From Persicobacter psychrovividus (GTDB taxonomy: Bacteria > Bacteroidota > Bacteroidia > Cytophagales > Cyclobacteriaceae), in contig NZ_AP025292.1 in assembly GCF_036492425.1 (NCBI RefSeq), positions 1,240,001-1,304,000 of the forward strand: DNA of 64,000 bases, read 5' to 3'. Below are positions 51,574 through 59,783 of this stretch, one piece after another. The notes beneath the pieces were generated by a model that worked only from the letters and a program-made list of their open reading frames with translations, was not told the origin of the DNA and searched no databases. Each line of letters opens with the position of its first letter. The first letter of the stretch is position 1. The translations under genes and the position numbers were made by a program.

Positions 51574-52731
51574 ATGCAATATCGTTGGATGAAGATCATG
51601 GGTTTAACCATGATGATGGCAGGATCTGGATTGGTCGCTCAAGCACAGGACAGTTTTAAAAATATGGAAGATGGCGCTTACCATTTTACCGTTGTAAAAG
51701 ATAATGATGGTGGGGCAGTGAAAAATCAATTCCGTACAGGTACTTGCTGGTCATTTTCAACGATGTCATTTTATGATGCAGAGGCCAAGCGACTTAGCGG
51801 ATTGGAAACCAACCTGTCGGAAATGTACACCGTTCGAAATGCCTATTTCATGAAAGCGGAACGTTATGTGCGATTGCATGGCAAAACACAATTTGATGAA
51901 GGTGGCCTGGCTACTGATGTGCCGAAGGTGATGCGCCGTTTTGGGGTGATGCCAGCATTTGCCTACGAGGGAAATATCAAAGGGCAGGGGCAGGTTCGTA
52001 ACCATGCTGAGTTGGTGGCTGTGCTTAAAGCCATGTGCGATGCCTTCATCGAGAACCATTCCCGTAAGTTGTCTCCAGCATGGAAAGATGCCGTAAATGG
52101 CGTTCTTGATGCTTATTTCGGTGCTGTTCCAGCAGATTTTAAAGTCGATGGGAAAACCTACACCCCAAAATCTTATATGGAACATTTGAAACTTCAGCCG
52201 CAGGAATATGTGGCATTAACGAGTTTCACCCACCACCCATACCATAGTTCTTTTGTGGTGGAGGTGCCAGATAACTGGTCGAGAAGTACCGCCTTCAACC
52301 TGCCTTTGGAGGAACTGATGGCGACGCTTGACGCAGGACTTGAACAGGGTTATACCGCCGTTTGGGATGCGGATGTGAGTGAACGCGGATTTATCCATGC
52401 GGCAGGTCTAGCAGTGCTTCCAACGGATGAAATGACCAAGGCCGACCTTGATGGCAAACACTATGTGGCGGAGCAAACGGTTACTCCGGAGCGTCGTCAG
52501 GAGATGTTTGACAATTATCAAACCACCGACGACCACTTGATGCATATCACGGGAATCGTTAAAGATCAGGAAGGTAAAAAATACTATATCATTAAAAATT
52601 CCTGGGGAGCTGACAGTAACCAGACGGATGGTTATTTGTATGCTTCGGAGGCTTATGTGAAAGCTAAAACGATCAGTTTTTTCTTCAATCAGTCTGCATT
52701 GAGTAAGCAAATGCAAAAGGCTGTTCGATAG
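51574..52731 (+). CDS. Secreted C1-family peptidase, bleomycin hydrolase/aminopeptidase C-like (copy 2)
   Basis: 385 residues, signal peptide MQYRWMKIMGLTMMMAGSGLVAQAQ. Catalytic Cys58 (RTGTCWSFSTMSF), His in DDHLMHITGIV and Asn in YIIKNSWGAD are all present. It is closely similar to copy 1 along its length, a tandem gene duplication. Both probably cleave peptides in the periplasm or outside the cell. Confidence 0.9.
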   Translation: MQYRWMKIMGLTMMMAGSGLVAQAQDSFKNMEDGAYHFTVVKDNDGGAVKNQFRTGTCWSFSTMSFYDAEAKRLSGLETNLSEMYTVRNAYFMKAERYVRLHGKTQFDEGGLATDVPKVMRRFGVMPAFAYEGNIKGQGQVRNHAELVAVLKAMCDAFIENHSRKLSPAWKDAVNGVLDAYFGAVPADFKVDGKTYTPKSYMEHLKLQPQEYVALTSFTHHPYHSSFVVEVPDNWSRSTAFNLPLEELMATLDAGLEQGYTAVWDADVSERGFIHAAGLAVLPTDEMTKADLDGKHYVAEQTVTPERRQEMFDNYQTTDDHLMHITGIVKDQEGKKYYIIKNSWGADSNQTDGYLYASEAYVKAKTISFFFNQSALSKQMQKAVR

Positions 52732-52763
52732 GTGATTGACGGTTAATAAAATAGATGATAATC

Positions 52764-52797
52764 AAAAAAAAGCGACCCGATGAAGGTCGCTTTTTTT
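52764..52797. terminator. Bidirectional terminator
   Basis: Stem GCGACC / GGTCGC flanked by A- and T-runs of seven or more on both sides, between the second C1 peptidase gene and the convergent DHFR gene. Confidence 0.85.
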
Positions 52798-52808
52798 GAT
52801 GAATCAAT

Positions 52809-53318
52809 TTATATTTTTTCATAGATACAAAATGTCATATCATGTGTATGTTCATGATCCTTAGGGTGATATTCCTCACTGACTTTTTTCCAGATGGCAG
52901 GGTCGATAGGTGGGAAGAATGCATCGGCCTGTGAGAAGGTGGCGTGGACATGCGTGATATAAAGCCGATCGACATCCTGAATCGTCAGGTTGTAAATTTG
53001 TGCGCCACCGCATACCATCACTTCGCGATTTTCCGCTGCAACCAATGCCCAGGCTTGATTGAGATTTTCAGCAATTTCAAAATCCCTAAGCTGGTAACCT
53101 TGCTGTCTGCTGACGATGATATTTTGGTAATCTGAATGTTCCATATCTGGCGACTCCGCCGTTTTTCTACCCATAATCGTGGGCAGCAGTTTGATTTTAT
53201 CAGTGAAAAATGCGGTGTCTTTTGGGAGGCGCCAAAGGAGTTGATTCTCTGCTCCGAGTTCACCATTTTCGCCAATAGCGGCAATAATCGCCGTTTTTCT
53301 TTCTTTTCTTTCGCTCAT
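52809..53318 (-). CDS. folA: Dihydrofolate reductase
   Basis: 169 residues, standard length. It reduces dihydrofolate with NADPH. Family motifs: IAAIGENGELGAENQLLWRLPKD, PTIMGRKTAES (NADPH-binding), VMVCGGAQIYN (GG motif) and the C-terminal barrel strands DMTFCIYEKI. The substrate-binding acidic residue is the Asp of LPKDTAFF. It is the last gene on this strand after the M13 peptidase but separated by a terminator. Confidence 0.95.
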   Translation of the reverse strand: MSERKERKTAIIAAIGENGELGAENQLLWRLPKDTAFFTDKIKLLPTIMGRKTAESPDMEHSDYQNIIVSRQQGYQLRDFEIAENLNQAWALVAAENREVMVCGGAQIYNLTIQDVDRLYITHVHATFSQADAFFPPIDPAIWKKVSEEYHPKDHEHTHDMTFCIYEKI

Positions 53319-53335
53319 CAGTTTAAAAGTAAAAC

Positions 53336-53368
53336 AAAAAAAGGCTTCCCCGAAAGAGAAGCCTTTAA
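53336..53368 (-). terminator. Terminator of the M13 peptidase gene
   Basis: Stem AAAGGCTTC / GAAGCCTTT (53340-53348, 53358-53366) with an A-run on the left that gives a U-run on the minus strand. It lies between the peptidase stop and the folA start. Confidence 0.75.
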
Positions 53369-53386
53369 AATTATTATGAAAAAGGA

Positions 53387-55447
53387 TTACCAGATCACGA
53401 TACGGTCTTTACGTACCATTTTCGAATCATTTTTTAAGTCGAAAGCTTTTTGGAAAGGCTCGAAATTACTCAATGGAGCATAAGCTCTGAAGAATCCTGG
53501 TGAGTGTGGATCAGTCATTACTTGCTGACGCAAAGCTTCATCACGCGCTTTGGTTCTCCATACTGTTGCCCATGACAAGAAGAAACGTTGCTCAGGAGTG
53601 AAACCGTCGATTTTTTCCTGACGACCATTTTTCTTCATGTCGTTCATCATGGCATTGTAGGCCAAAGTTACACCACCCAAATCGGCAATGTTTTCACCCA
53701 ATGTCAATTGGCCATTCACATGAACAGAATCCAATACAGTGTAGTTATTGAACTGCTCAGTTACTTTATGCGCCAAGGCGTCAAAACGTTTGCCATCTTC
53801 TTCTGTCCACCAGTCTTTTTGGTTTCCTTGTGCATCGTATTTACGACCCTGATCGTCAAATCCGTGTGTGATTTCATGACCAATCACCGCACCAATACCG
53901 CCATAATTAACCGCTTTGTCAGCTTTGTAATCATAGAATGGAGGCTGTAGAATGGCCGCAGGGAATACGATTTCGTTGTTGGTAGGGCTATAATAAGCAT
54001 TTACCGTTTGCGGTGTCATTCCCCATTTTGTTTTATCAACAGGCTTTCCAAGATCACCGATCATATCCTGATAATCAAATTCATTTGAATTGATCATCGT
54101 TTGTAGGAAAGAAGAAGTGTCAACATTCAAATCTTCGTACGATTTCCACTTGTTAGGATAACCGATTTTTACATTGATGTTTTCCAGTTTTTCATGGGCT
54201 TTCTCTTTGGTTTTTTCGCTCATCCAAGAAAGCTGATCGATACGTTGTCCCAATACGGTACGCACGTTTTCAATCATTCCTGCCAACATTGTTTTAGCTT
54301 CTTCAGGGAATACCTTCGCTACGTACATTTGGCCAAAACCTTCGCCAACAACACCATTAACAACAGATAACATACGCTTCCAGCGTGGACGCATCACTTT
54401 TGCACCGCTCAATTTCTTCCCATAAAAATCGAAAGAAAGCGTGACAAAGTCATGGCTCAGGTAAGAGGCATAAGTGTTCACTGTTTTGAAAGTGAAGTAC
54501 TGCTTCAGGGTATTTACTGAAGTTGTTTTCAAAATACGACCAAGACCAGTGAAGAATTCAGGCTGACCAACAATAACTTCAGGAACTTTTGCCTGAGGGA
54601 TTTTTGCGGCCTGGAAGAAATCCGTTACATCAAAATGAGAGAAGGATTTATCAAAATCCGCCGTTTTCATTTTGTTGTAGTTTTTCTCTGGGTTACGCAG
54701 CTCAGCACGTGATCTTGAAATCTCTGCCAATTTGGTCTCGAAAGCCAAAATGTCTTTGGCTGCTTTTTCTGCTACCGCTGGTTTTTCACCAACTTTTGTC
54801 AAAATAGCGGAAATATACTTTACGTAGTCCTGACGAATACTTTCAAAGTGCTCATCTTTGTTCAAGTAATAGTCACGATCAGGAAGTGATAAGCCTCCCT
54901 GACGGAACCAGAAAGCATTTTCTGTAGAGTTTTTACTGTCGGTGTACACATAGCTTGTGAACAAACCATAAACCCCCTGTGCATTCAGCTCGCCCAAAAG
55001 TGAAGGAACCTGCTGCTTGTTGGAAACACTGTTGATCTTGGCAAAAATAGGCTCCAAGGCTTTATAGCCCGCAGTTTCAATTTTAGCACTGTCCATTCCC
55101 AACTGATAAACCTGAACCGCCTTCAGCTGATCACCTGTATAAGTGTCGATGTGCTTGATGGCATCGTCCATGATGGTTTTTTGAGCGCTGACGTTACGGT
55201 CACGTAACTCATTAAAAGCACCCCATCGTGTTTGATCATCAGGGATTTTGGTTGCTTTTTGCCAGCCACCATTGGCAAAGTTATAGAAGTCATCAGAAGG
55301 GGAAACGGACTGATCCATGTTTTTTACATCGATGCCGTGCACTTCTGTGTCTGCATTTGCCTGGGCTTTTTGCTCTCCATTATTGCAAGAAGCAAGCGTG
55401 CCCGCCATAGCAACTGCTAAACTGAGGGTAAGGAATTTTTTATTCAT
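53387..55447 (-). CDS. M13-family (neprilysin-like) metallopeptidase lipoprotein, copy 1
   Basis: 686 residues, the usual M13 length. A lipoprotein signal (MNKKFLTLSLAVAMAGTLASC) places it in the periplasm or on the surface. The zinc site is HEITH at 524-528, with the third ligand Glu585 in ENIADLGG, and NAYYSPTNNEIVFPAAILQPPFYD upstream of it. It cleaves peptides, probably of limited size. It is a close paralog of the protein at 57552-59615, with identical C-terminal endings (MVRKDRIVIW). Confidence 0.95.
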   Translation of the reverse strand: MNKKFLTLSLAVAMAGTLASCNNGEQKAQANADTEVHGIDVKNMDQSVSPSDDFYNFANGGWQKATKIPDDQTRWGAFNELRDRNVSAQKTIMDDAIKHIDTYTGDQLKAVQVYQLGMDSAKIETAGYKALEPIFAKINSVSNKQQVPSLLGELNAQGVYGLFTSYVYTDSKNSTENAFWFRQGGLSLPDRDYYLNKDEHFESIRQDYVKYISAILTKVGEKPAVAEKAAKDILAFETKLAEISRSRAELRNPEKNYNKMKTADFDKSFSHFDVTDFFQAAKIPQAKVPEVIVGQPEFFTGLGRILKTTSVNTLKQYFTFKTVNTYASYLSHDFVTLSFDFYGKKLSGAKVMRPRWKRMLSVVNGVVGEGFGQMYVAKVFPEEAKTMLAGMIENVRTVLGQRIDQLSWMSEKTKEKAHEKLENINVKIGYPNKWKSYEDLNVDTSSFLQTMINSNEFDYQDMIGDLGKPVDKTKWGMTPQTVNAYYSPTNNEIVFPAAILQPPFYDYKADKAVNYGGIGAVIGHEITHGFDDQGRKYDAQGNQKDWWTEEDGKRFDALAHKVTEQFNNYTVLDSVHVNGQLTLGENIADLGGVTLAYNAMMNDMKKNGRQEKIDGFTPEQRFFLSWATVWRTKARDEALRQQVMTDPHSPGFFRAYAPLSNFEPFQKAFDLKNDSKMVRKDRIVIW

Positions 55448-55635
55448 AGAATATTAAAGTGATTCTTCAATTAGGCTGCAAGGTAAATAAGAAAAGTCGA
55501 TTAATCCGCTAAATTTTGATGAGTGGAAATATTTAGCCAAATACGGTAACTCCGAGCGGTCACAATGTGTTATGTATTTGGATTTACAGGGTGCAGCGTG
55601 GTCTCCCTTTCATTATAACCTAAAAAATATAGCAT

Positions 55636-56103
55636 ATGGCACGGTCGAATTTAGCTTTGGTGGATTGCATACGTAAAGCGGCAAAAAATATTGAGCAAAG
55701 TGAAAATTATCAGTGGGGGCACATGGGAGGGTGTAACTGTGGGCATCTGGCTCAGGAAATTACCAAGCTCAGTGCCAAGGAAATTCATACTTATGCTTTG
55801 GCCAACAGAACAGAAGGGGACTGGTCGGAACAAACTGCGGCCTACTGCCCGACGAGCGGTTACCCGATGGATATGGTGATTTCGCTAATGTTGGATAAAG
55901 GGCTTGATGTGACTGACCTGAAGCACCTGGAAAAGCTTACAGACCCAAAAGTCCTGCGGGCAATGGCACCCGTGCTGATGTACCCAAAGCATAACCGTAA
56001 AAACGATGTGGTACTGTATATGCGCACCTGGGCAGATATTATGGAAAATGAGTTGTTACGCAGTGTAACAGTGGAGGATTATGAAAAAATAGAATTATAT
56101 TAA
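55636..56103 (+). CDS. Conserved hypothetical protein with CxC motif
   Basis: 155 residues, cytosolic. The sequence GHMGGCNCGHLAQEI contains a CxC pair next to two His, and a third Cys lies in AAYCPTSGYPMDM. Together these could bind a metal. A long helical C-terminal part (KHLEKLTDPKVLRAMAPVLMY) follows. It is preserved in many Bacteroidota, but I know no function for it. Confidence 0.65.
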   Translation: MARSNLALVDCIRKAAKNIEQSENYQWGHMGGCNCGHLAQEITKLSAKEIHTYALANRTEGDWSEQTAAYCPTSGYPMDMVISLMLDKGLDVTDLKHLEKLTDPKVLRAMAPVLMYPKHNRKNDVVLYMRTWADIMENELLRSVTVEDYEKIELY

Positions 56104-56215
56104 TAAGTCCTGATCTTCAATATGTTCAATGTAATGAATGAAGGATCAAAGGGGAATCAAATGTCAGGGAGTTTCGTTTATAATTTAAGTCGAATGTTGT
56201 ACTTAATGAAGTTTT

Positions 56216-56374
56216 ATGGAACCTGAAAATTTACCTTTTGAGAATGAACATAGTCACAATCCATCAGTAAATGGGGAAGAACGGCCCAAAGTGCTCCGAG
56301 ATATTGTTGATGAAAATATTGACAATTTGATGGACGATCTGTTCGCTGATATGGGTTTTGATTTTGAAGACTGA
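56216..56374 (+). CDS. Small acidic protein (52 aa)
   Basis: A short reading frame beginning MEPENLPFENEHSHNP and ending LFADMGFDFED, followed 10 bp later by a good terminator (stem ATGCCGAC / GTCGGCAT). The composition is strongly acidic. The spacing to its own terminator and coding-like composition support it as a real small gene. No function is recognised. Confidence 0.45.
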   Translation: MEPENLPFENEHSHNPSVNGEERPKVLRDIVDENIDNLMDDLFADMGFDFED

Positions 56375-56384
56375 TAATTATATG

Positions 56385-56414
56385 ATGCCGACTTCTATAT
56401 GGTCGGCATTTTTG
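56385..56414 (+). terminator. Terminator after the 52-aa gene
   Basis: Stem ATGCCGAC / GTCGGCAT (56385-56392, 56402-56409) followed by T-rich sequence. Confidence 0.7.
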
Positions 56415-56443
56415 TGTTTTTGAATTTTTGAGGCGTATATTTG
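56411..56443 (+). promoter_or_regulatory. Promoter of the small conserved gene at 56462
   Basis: TTTG at 56411-56414 and TATATTTG at 56436-56443 with 21-bp spacing match the Bacteroidota consensus TTTG-N19/21-TAnnTTTG. The transcript should begin near 56450, so the start is the ATG at 56462. Confidence 0.6.
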
Positions 56444-56461
56444 TGCAAATTATTAATAATT

Positions 56462-56728
56462 ATGGCGAAGAAATCTTCAAACATCGTTTGTAAATATTTC
56501 ATCAATGAGTTTGGTGACTATAAAGTTTTGGTGCAGGTAAACCCTGTAACCATGGAGGGGGTAGAATTGATCGTACACCCTGATAATAAGATTGAAAAGA
56601 CAACCATGACCTTCGATGAAGACATTTATGAAGACTTGGAAGAGGACAAATTTCAAGAGACCAATGGGCTGGCTTTCAATTTGTATTTAGGGCAGGCAGA
56701 GGGTGACCTTCCTGCAGGTGAAGAATAA
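56462..56728 (+). CDS. Conserved hypothetical protein (88 aa)
   Basis: 88 residues from ATG 56462, as supported by the promoter upstream. The first half is beta-rich (NIVCKYFINEFGDYKVLVQVNPVTMEGVELIVHP), the second half acidic (MTFDEDIYEDLEEDKFQE). No signal peptide. I recognise it only as a small protein typical of Bacteroidota. Confidence 0.65.
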   Translation: MAKKSSNIVCKYFINEFGDYKVLVQVNPVTMEGVELIVHPDNKIEKTTMTFDEDIYEDLEEDKFQETNGLAFNLYLGQAEGDLPAGEE

Positions 56729-56753
56729 GCGAAATCGCTATAAATGAAATAAG

Positions 56754-56782
56754 AAATCGGCTTGTTGGCCGATTTTTTTATG
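56754..56782 (+). terminator. Terminator
   Basis: Stem AAATCGGC / GCCGATTT with loop TTGTTG and a T-run, after the 88-aa gene. Confidence 0.75.
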
Positions 56783-56845
56783 CCTAATTTTTCGACCAAC
56801 GGCTGCTGAAATAGTTTATAATGGGAGAACCATCATCATATTACC

Positions 56846-57490
56846 ATGACATTTCAGGAAAAATTATCCAACTTAAAAGATCGGTTGGAAGGGAAAATCC
56901 CAGAGGATAAGTTGAAAATTATGCATCAAGCGACTGAAGATTTAAAACAGTCGGGCCTGAAGAATTCGGTATTGGGCGAAAATGAGCCCGCGCCTTCTTT
57001 CTCATTGGTCAATCAAAACGGCGTTCCCATATCGAGTAAAGACTTATTGAAAAAGGGGCCTTTGGTACTGACCTTTTACCGTGGGGTATGGTGCCCCTAT
57101 TGCAACCTTGACCTCGCAAACCTGAACCATTACGAGGCAGAGATACACGATTTGGGTGCCCAGATGGTGGCGATCTCTCCTGAAAAGCCGAGCTATCTGA
57201 AAGAGATTATCGAAACTCAGCGGTTGCGTTTTGATATTCTGCACGATAAAGATAACGAGCTCGCCAAGGCGTTTCAGCTCGCATTTACTTTGCCTGCGGA
57301 CCTGATTGAAGTTTATAAGGCTTTTAATATCAATTTGCCTGAACATCAGGGCAATGAAGATTGGATGCTTCCAATGCCTGCCCGTTTTGTGATTGATCAA
57401 AGAGGGACAATACGATATGCGGAAAGCGAAGAAGATTACCGTCAGCGGCCAGACCCTGACGAACTGATGTCCGCGCTGAAAAAGCTATAA
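56846..57490 (+). CDS. Peroxiredoxin-like (AhpC/TSA-type) protein
   Basis: 214 residues, thioredoxin fold. Residues 80-88 read GVWCPYCNL, placing a peroxidatic-type Cys83 and a second Cys86 in a CPYC motif, as in the PRX-like1 subgroup rather than classical AhpC (TxxC). It begins with an extra helical stretch (LSNLKDRLEGKIPEDKLKIMHQ). It probably reduces peroxides in the cytoplasm with a thiol partner. Monocistronic, between terminators. Confidence 0.88.
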   Translation: MTFQEKLSNLKDRLEGKIPEDKLKIMHQATEDLKQSGLKNSVLGENEPAPSFSLVNQNGVPISSKDLLKKGPLVLTFYRGVWCPYCNLDLANLNHYEAEIHDLGAQMVAISPEKPSYLKEIIETQRLRFDILHDKDNELAKAFQLAFTLPADLIEVYKAFNINLPEHQGNEDWMLPMPARFVIDQRGTIRYAESEEDYRQRPDPDELMSALKKL

Positions 57491-57493
57491 ACG

Positions 57494-57530
57494 AAAAAAA
57501 GCTATCTGACAGACTCAGATAGCTTTTTTT
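57494..57530. terminator. Bidirectional terminator
   Basis: A perfect 16-bp stem AAAAAAAGCTATCTGA / TCAGATAGCTTTTTTT with loop CAGAC between convergent genes. Confidence 0.92.
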
Positions 57531-57551
57531 ATTAACTTTTGATCTTAGGAT

Positions 57552-59615
57552 TTACCAGATGACGATTCTGTCTTTTCGAACCATCGGAGTGCCATCTTTA
57601 ATGTTGAATGCTTTTTGGAAAGGCTCAAAATTACTCAGCGGAGCAAAAGCACGGTACTGCCCTGGCGCATGTGGATCAACCATCACCAATCGGCGTTTAA
57701 TTTCGTTTCGCGCTTTCGTTCTCCAAACGGTAGCCCACGACATGAAGAAACGTTGTTCAGGAGTGAACCCATCAATCTTGCCAGGTCTGCCATTTTTCTC
57801 AAGGTCTTTCAGCAGTGCATGGTAAGCCAGCGTAACCCCACCAAGATCGGCAATGTTTTCGCCCAGGGTCAATTGGCCATTCACATGAACGGAGTCAAGG
57901 ACGGTATAATCATTGAACTGCGCAACGACTTTTTGTGCAAGGGCATCAAAATGCTCGGCATCTTCTTTTGTCCACCAGTCTTTCTGGTTACCATCGGCAT
58001 CATATTTACGGCCTTCATCATCAAAACCATGCGTGATTTCATGACCAATAACAGCACCAATGCCACCATAATTAACCGCTTTATCAGCTTTATAATCATA
58101 AAAAGGCGGTTGCAGGATTGCGGCAGGGAACACAATTTCATTATTGGTAGGCTCATAATAAGCATTGACCTCCTGAGGGTTCATTTCCCATTTGCTTTTG
58201 TCAACAGGCTGCCCCAGTTTATTGACCATTTCACTATATTCAAACTTGTTGACATTAATGATGGTCTGTAAGAAAGATTGCGGATCGACTTTCAAGTTTT
58301 CATAGGATTTCCATTTATCAGGGTATCCGATTTTTACCGTAATTTTGTCCAGCTTTTCATGGGCTTTTTTCTTGGTCTCCTCACTCATCCACGAGAGTTG
58401 GTCAATACGTTCTCCCAAAACTGTTCGAATATTTTTTATCAGTCCTGCTGCTTGTGCTTTCGCCTCCTCAGGAAATACCTTCGCTACATATAATTGCCCA
58501 AAACCTTCTCCCACGGTAGCATTAACAATGCTGAGGTTGCGTTTCCATTCTGGTTGCATTTTCTTGGCGCCATTGAGCTTCTTACTGAAAAAGTCGAAAG
58601 TCAATTGGTGATATTCCTCCCCAAAAAAGGAAGCGTAACTGTTAATGGTTCTGAAAGCCAAATAATCTTTAAGTTCATCCAAAGACAATGCGTGCATGAT
58701 TCTTCCTAAATGCTGAAAGTAATCGGGTTGCCCAACGATGATTTCCTTTGCCGCGGAAGCATCAATATTGGCCGCTTTCATATAAGCATTCAAATCAAAA
58801 TGAGCAAAAGAGCGATCAAATTTACTTGCAGACATTTTGTTGTAAGTCTTGTCAGGATTCCGAAGCTTGGCGGGAGTCCACGAAATTTTTGCGATTTTTG
58901 ACTCTACATCCAGAATGTGTTTTGCTTTTTGCTGCGCCACGTCCTCATTGTTACCCATTTTGGTAAAAAGGGCGGCAATATAGTCCGCATAAGCCGTTCG
59001 GATACTTTCAAAATGTTCGCTTTGATCCAGGTAATACTGGCGGTCAGGCAGGGTCAGGCCGCCTTGCTCAAAATACAGGGCATTTTCCTTGGAATTTTTT
59101 CGGTCTGTACTCACATTGGCATCAAAAAAGCTGCCGACGCCCAAAGTAGCTAATTGTCCAGCAAGTTCGGGAATTTGTTTTTTATCCTTCACCTTGGCAA
59201 TAGCGGCAATGGTCGCATCCAGTACCGCGTGGCCTTCTTTATTGATGCTTTCGGTGTCTTTGGCCAAGGCATAAATTTGAATGGCTTTGAGCTGATCACC
59301 TTTGAGCTTGTCCTTATTTTGCAAGGCTTGTTCAATAATTTCCTTTTGGGCCTTCACATTTCTTTCTTCAAGTTCATTGAAGGATCCCCACATGAGTTGA
59401 TCATCAGGAATATTGGTAGAGGCATCCCACCCACCATTTACATATTTGTAGAAATCCTCGGAAGGATCAACCCGTTTATCCATGTTTTTGATATTGATAC
59501 CATGGACGGTATTGTCTTTGGGTTGCTGTGCGGGCTCTTTTTCGCTACATGCCATGAAGCACAAGGAAAACAGGGCAGTATATCCGATTTTACGCAACGG
59601 ATTTTCAATCATCAT
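57552..59615 (-). CDS. M13-family (neprilysin-like) metallopeptidase lipoprotein, copy 2
   Basis: 687 residues. Lipoprotein signal with FMAC lipobox (LRKIGYTALFSLCFMAC); either Met1 or Met2 may start. HEITH (about 525-529) and ENIADLGG supply the zinc ligands. It is very similar to the protein at 53387-55447; a cluster of small plus-strand genes separates the two. Probably a periplasmic or surface peptidase with overlapping role. Confidence 0.94.
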   Translation of the reverse strand: MMIENPLRKIGYTALFSLCFMACSEKEPAQQPKDNTVHGINIKNMDKRVDPSEDFYKYVNGGWDASTNIPDDQLMWGSFNELEERNVKAQKEIIEQALQNKDKLKGDQLKAIQIYALAKDTESINKEGHAVLDATIAAIAKVKDKKQIPELAGQLATLGVGSFFDANVSTDRKNSKENALYFEQGGLTLPDRQYYLDQSEHFESIRTAYADYIAALFTKMGNNEDVAQQKAKHILDVESKIAKISWTPAKLRNPDKTYNKMSASKFDRSFAHFDLNAYMKAANIDASAAKEIIVGQPDYFQHLGRIMHALSLDELKDYLAFRTINSYASFFGEEYHQLTFDFFSKKLNGAKKMQPEWKRNLSIVNATVGEGFGQLYVAKVFPEEAKAQAAGLIKNIRTVLGERIDQLSWMSEETKKKAHEKLDKITVKIGYPDKWKSYENLKVDPQSFLQTIINVNKFEYSEMVNKLGQPVDKSKWEMNPQEVNAYYEPTNNEIVFPAAILQPPFYDYKADKAVNYGGIGAVIGHEITHGFDDEGRKYDADGNQKDWWTKEDAEHFDALAQKVVAQFNDYTVLDSVHVNGQLTLGENIADLGGVTLAYHALLKDLEKNGRPGKIDGFTPEQRFFMSWATVWRTKARNEIKRRLVMVDPHAPGQYRAFAPLSNFEPFQKAFNIKDGTPMVRKDRIVIW

Positions 59616-59783
59616 AATTCAGCAGTTTAAAGTTTGATCGAAAAGTAACAATTGAAATTCAATTGTTCTCTAAATTTTTGATGAATGGAGAAATATGGAA
59701 ATGGTCGAATGATATTGTTTATGAAAAATCGTCATGTCTAAAAAAGACATCTTACTTCTCCATCTTTATATTAACAGGGGAGT

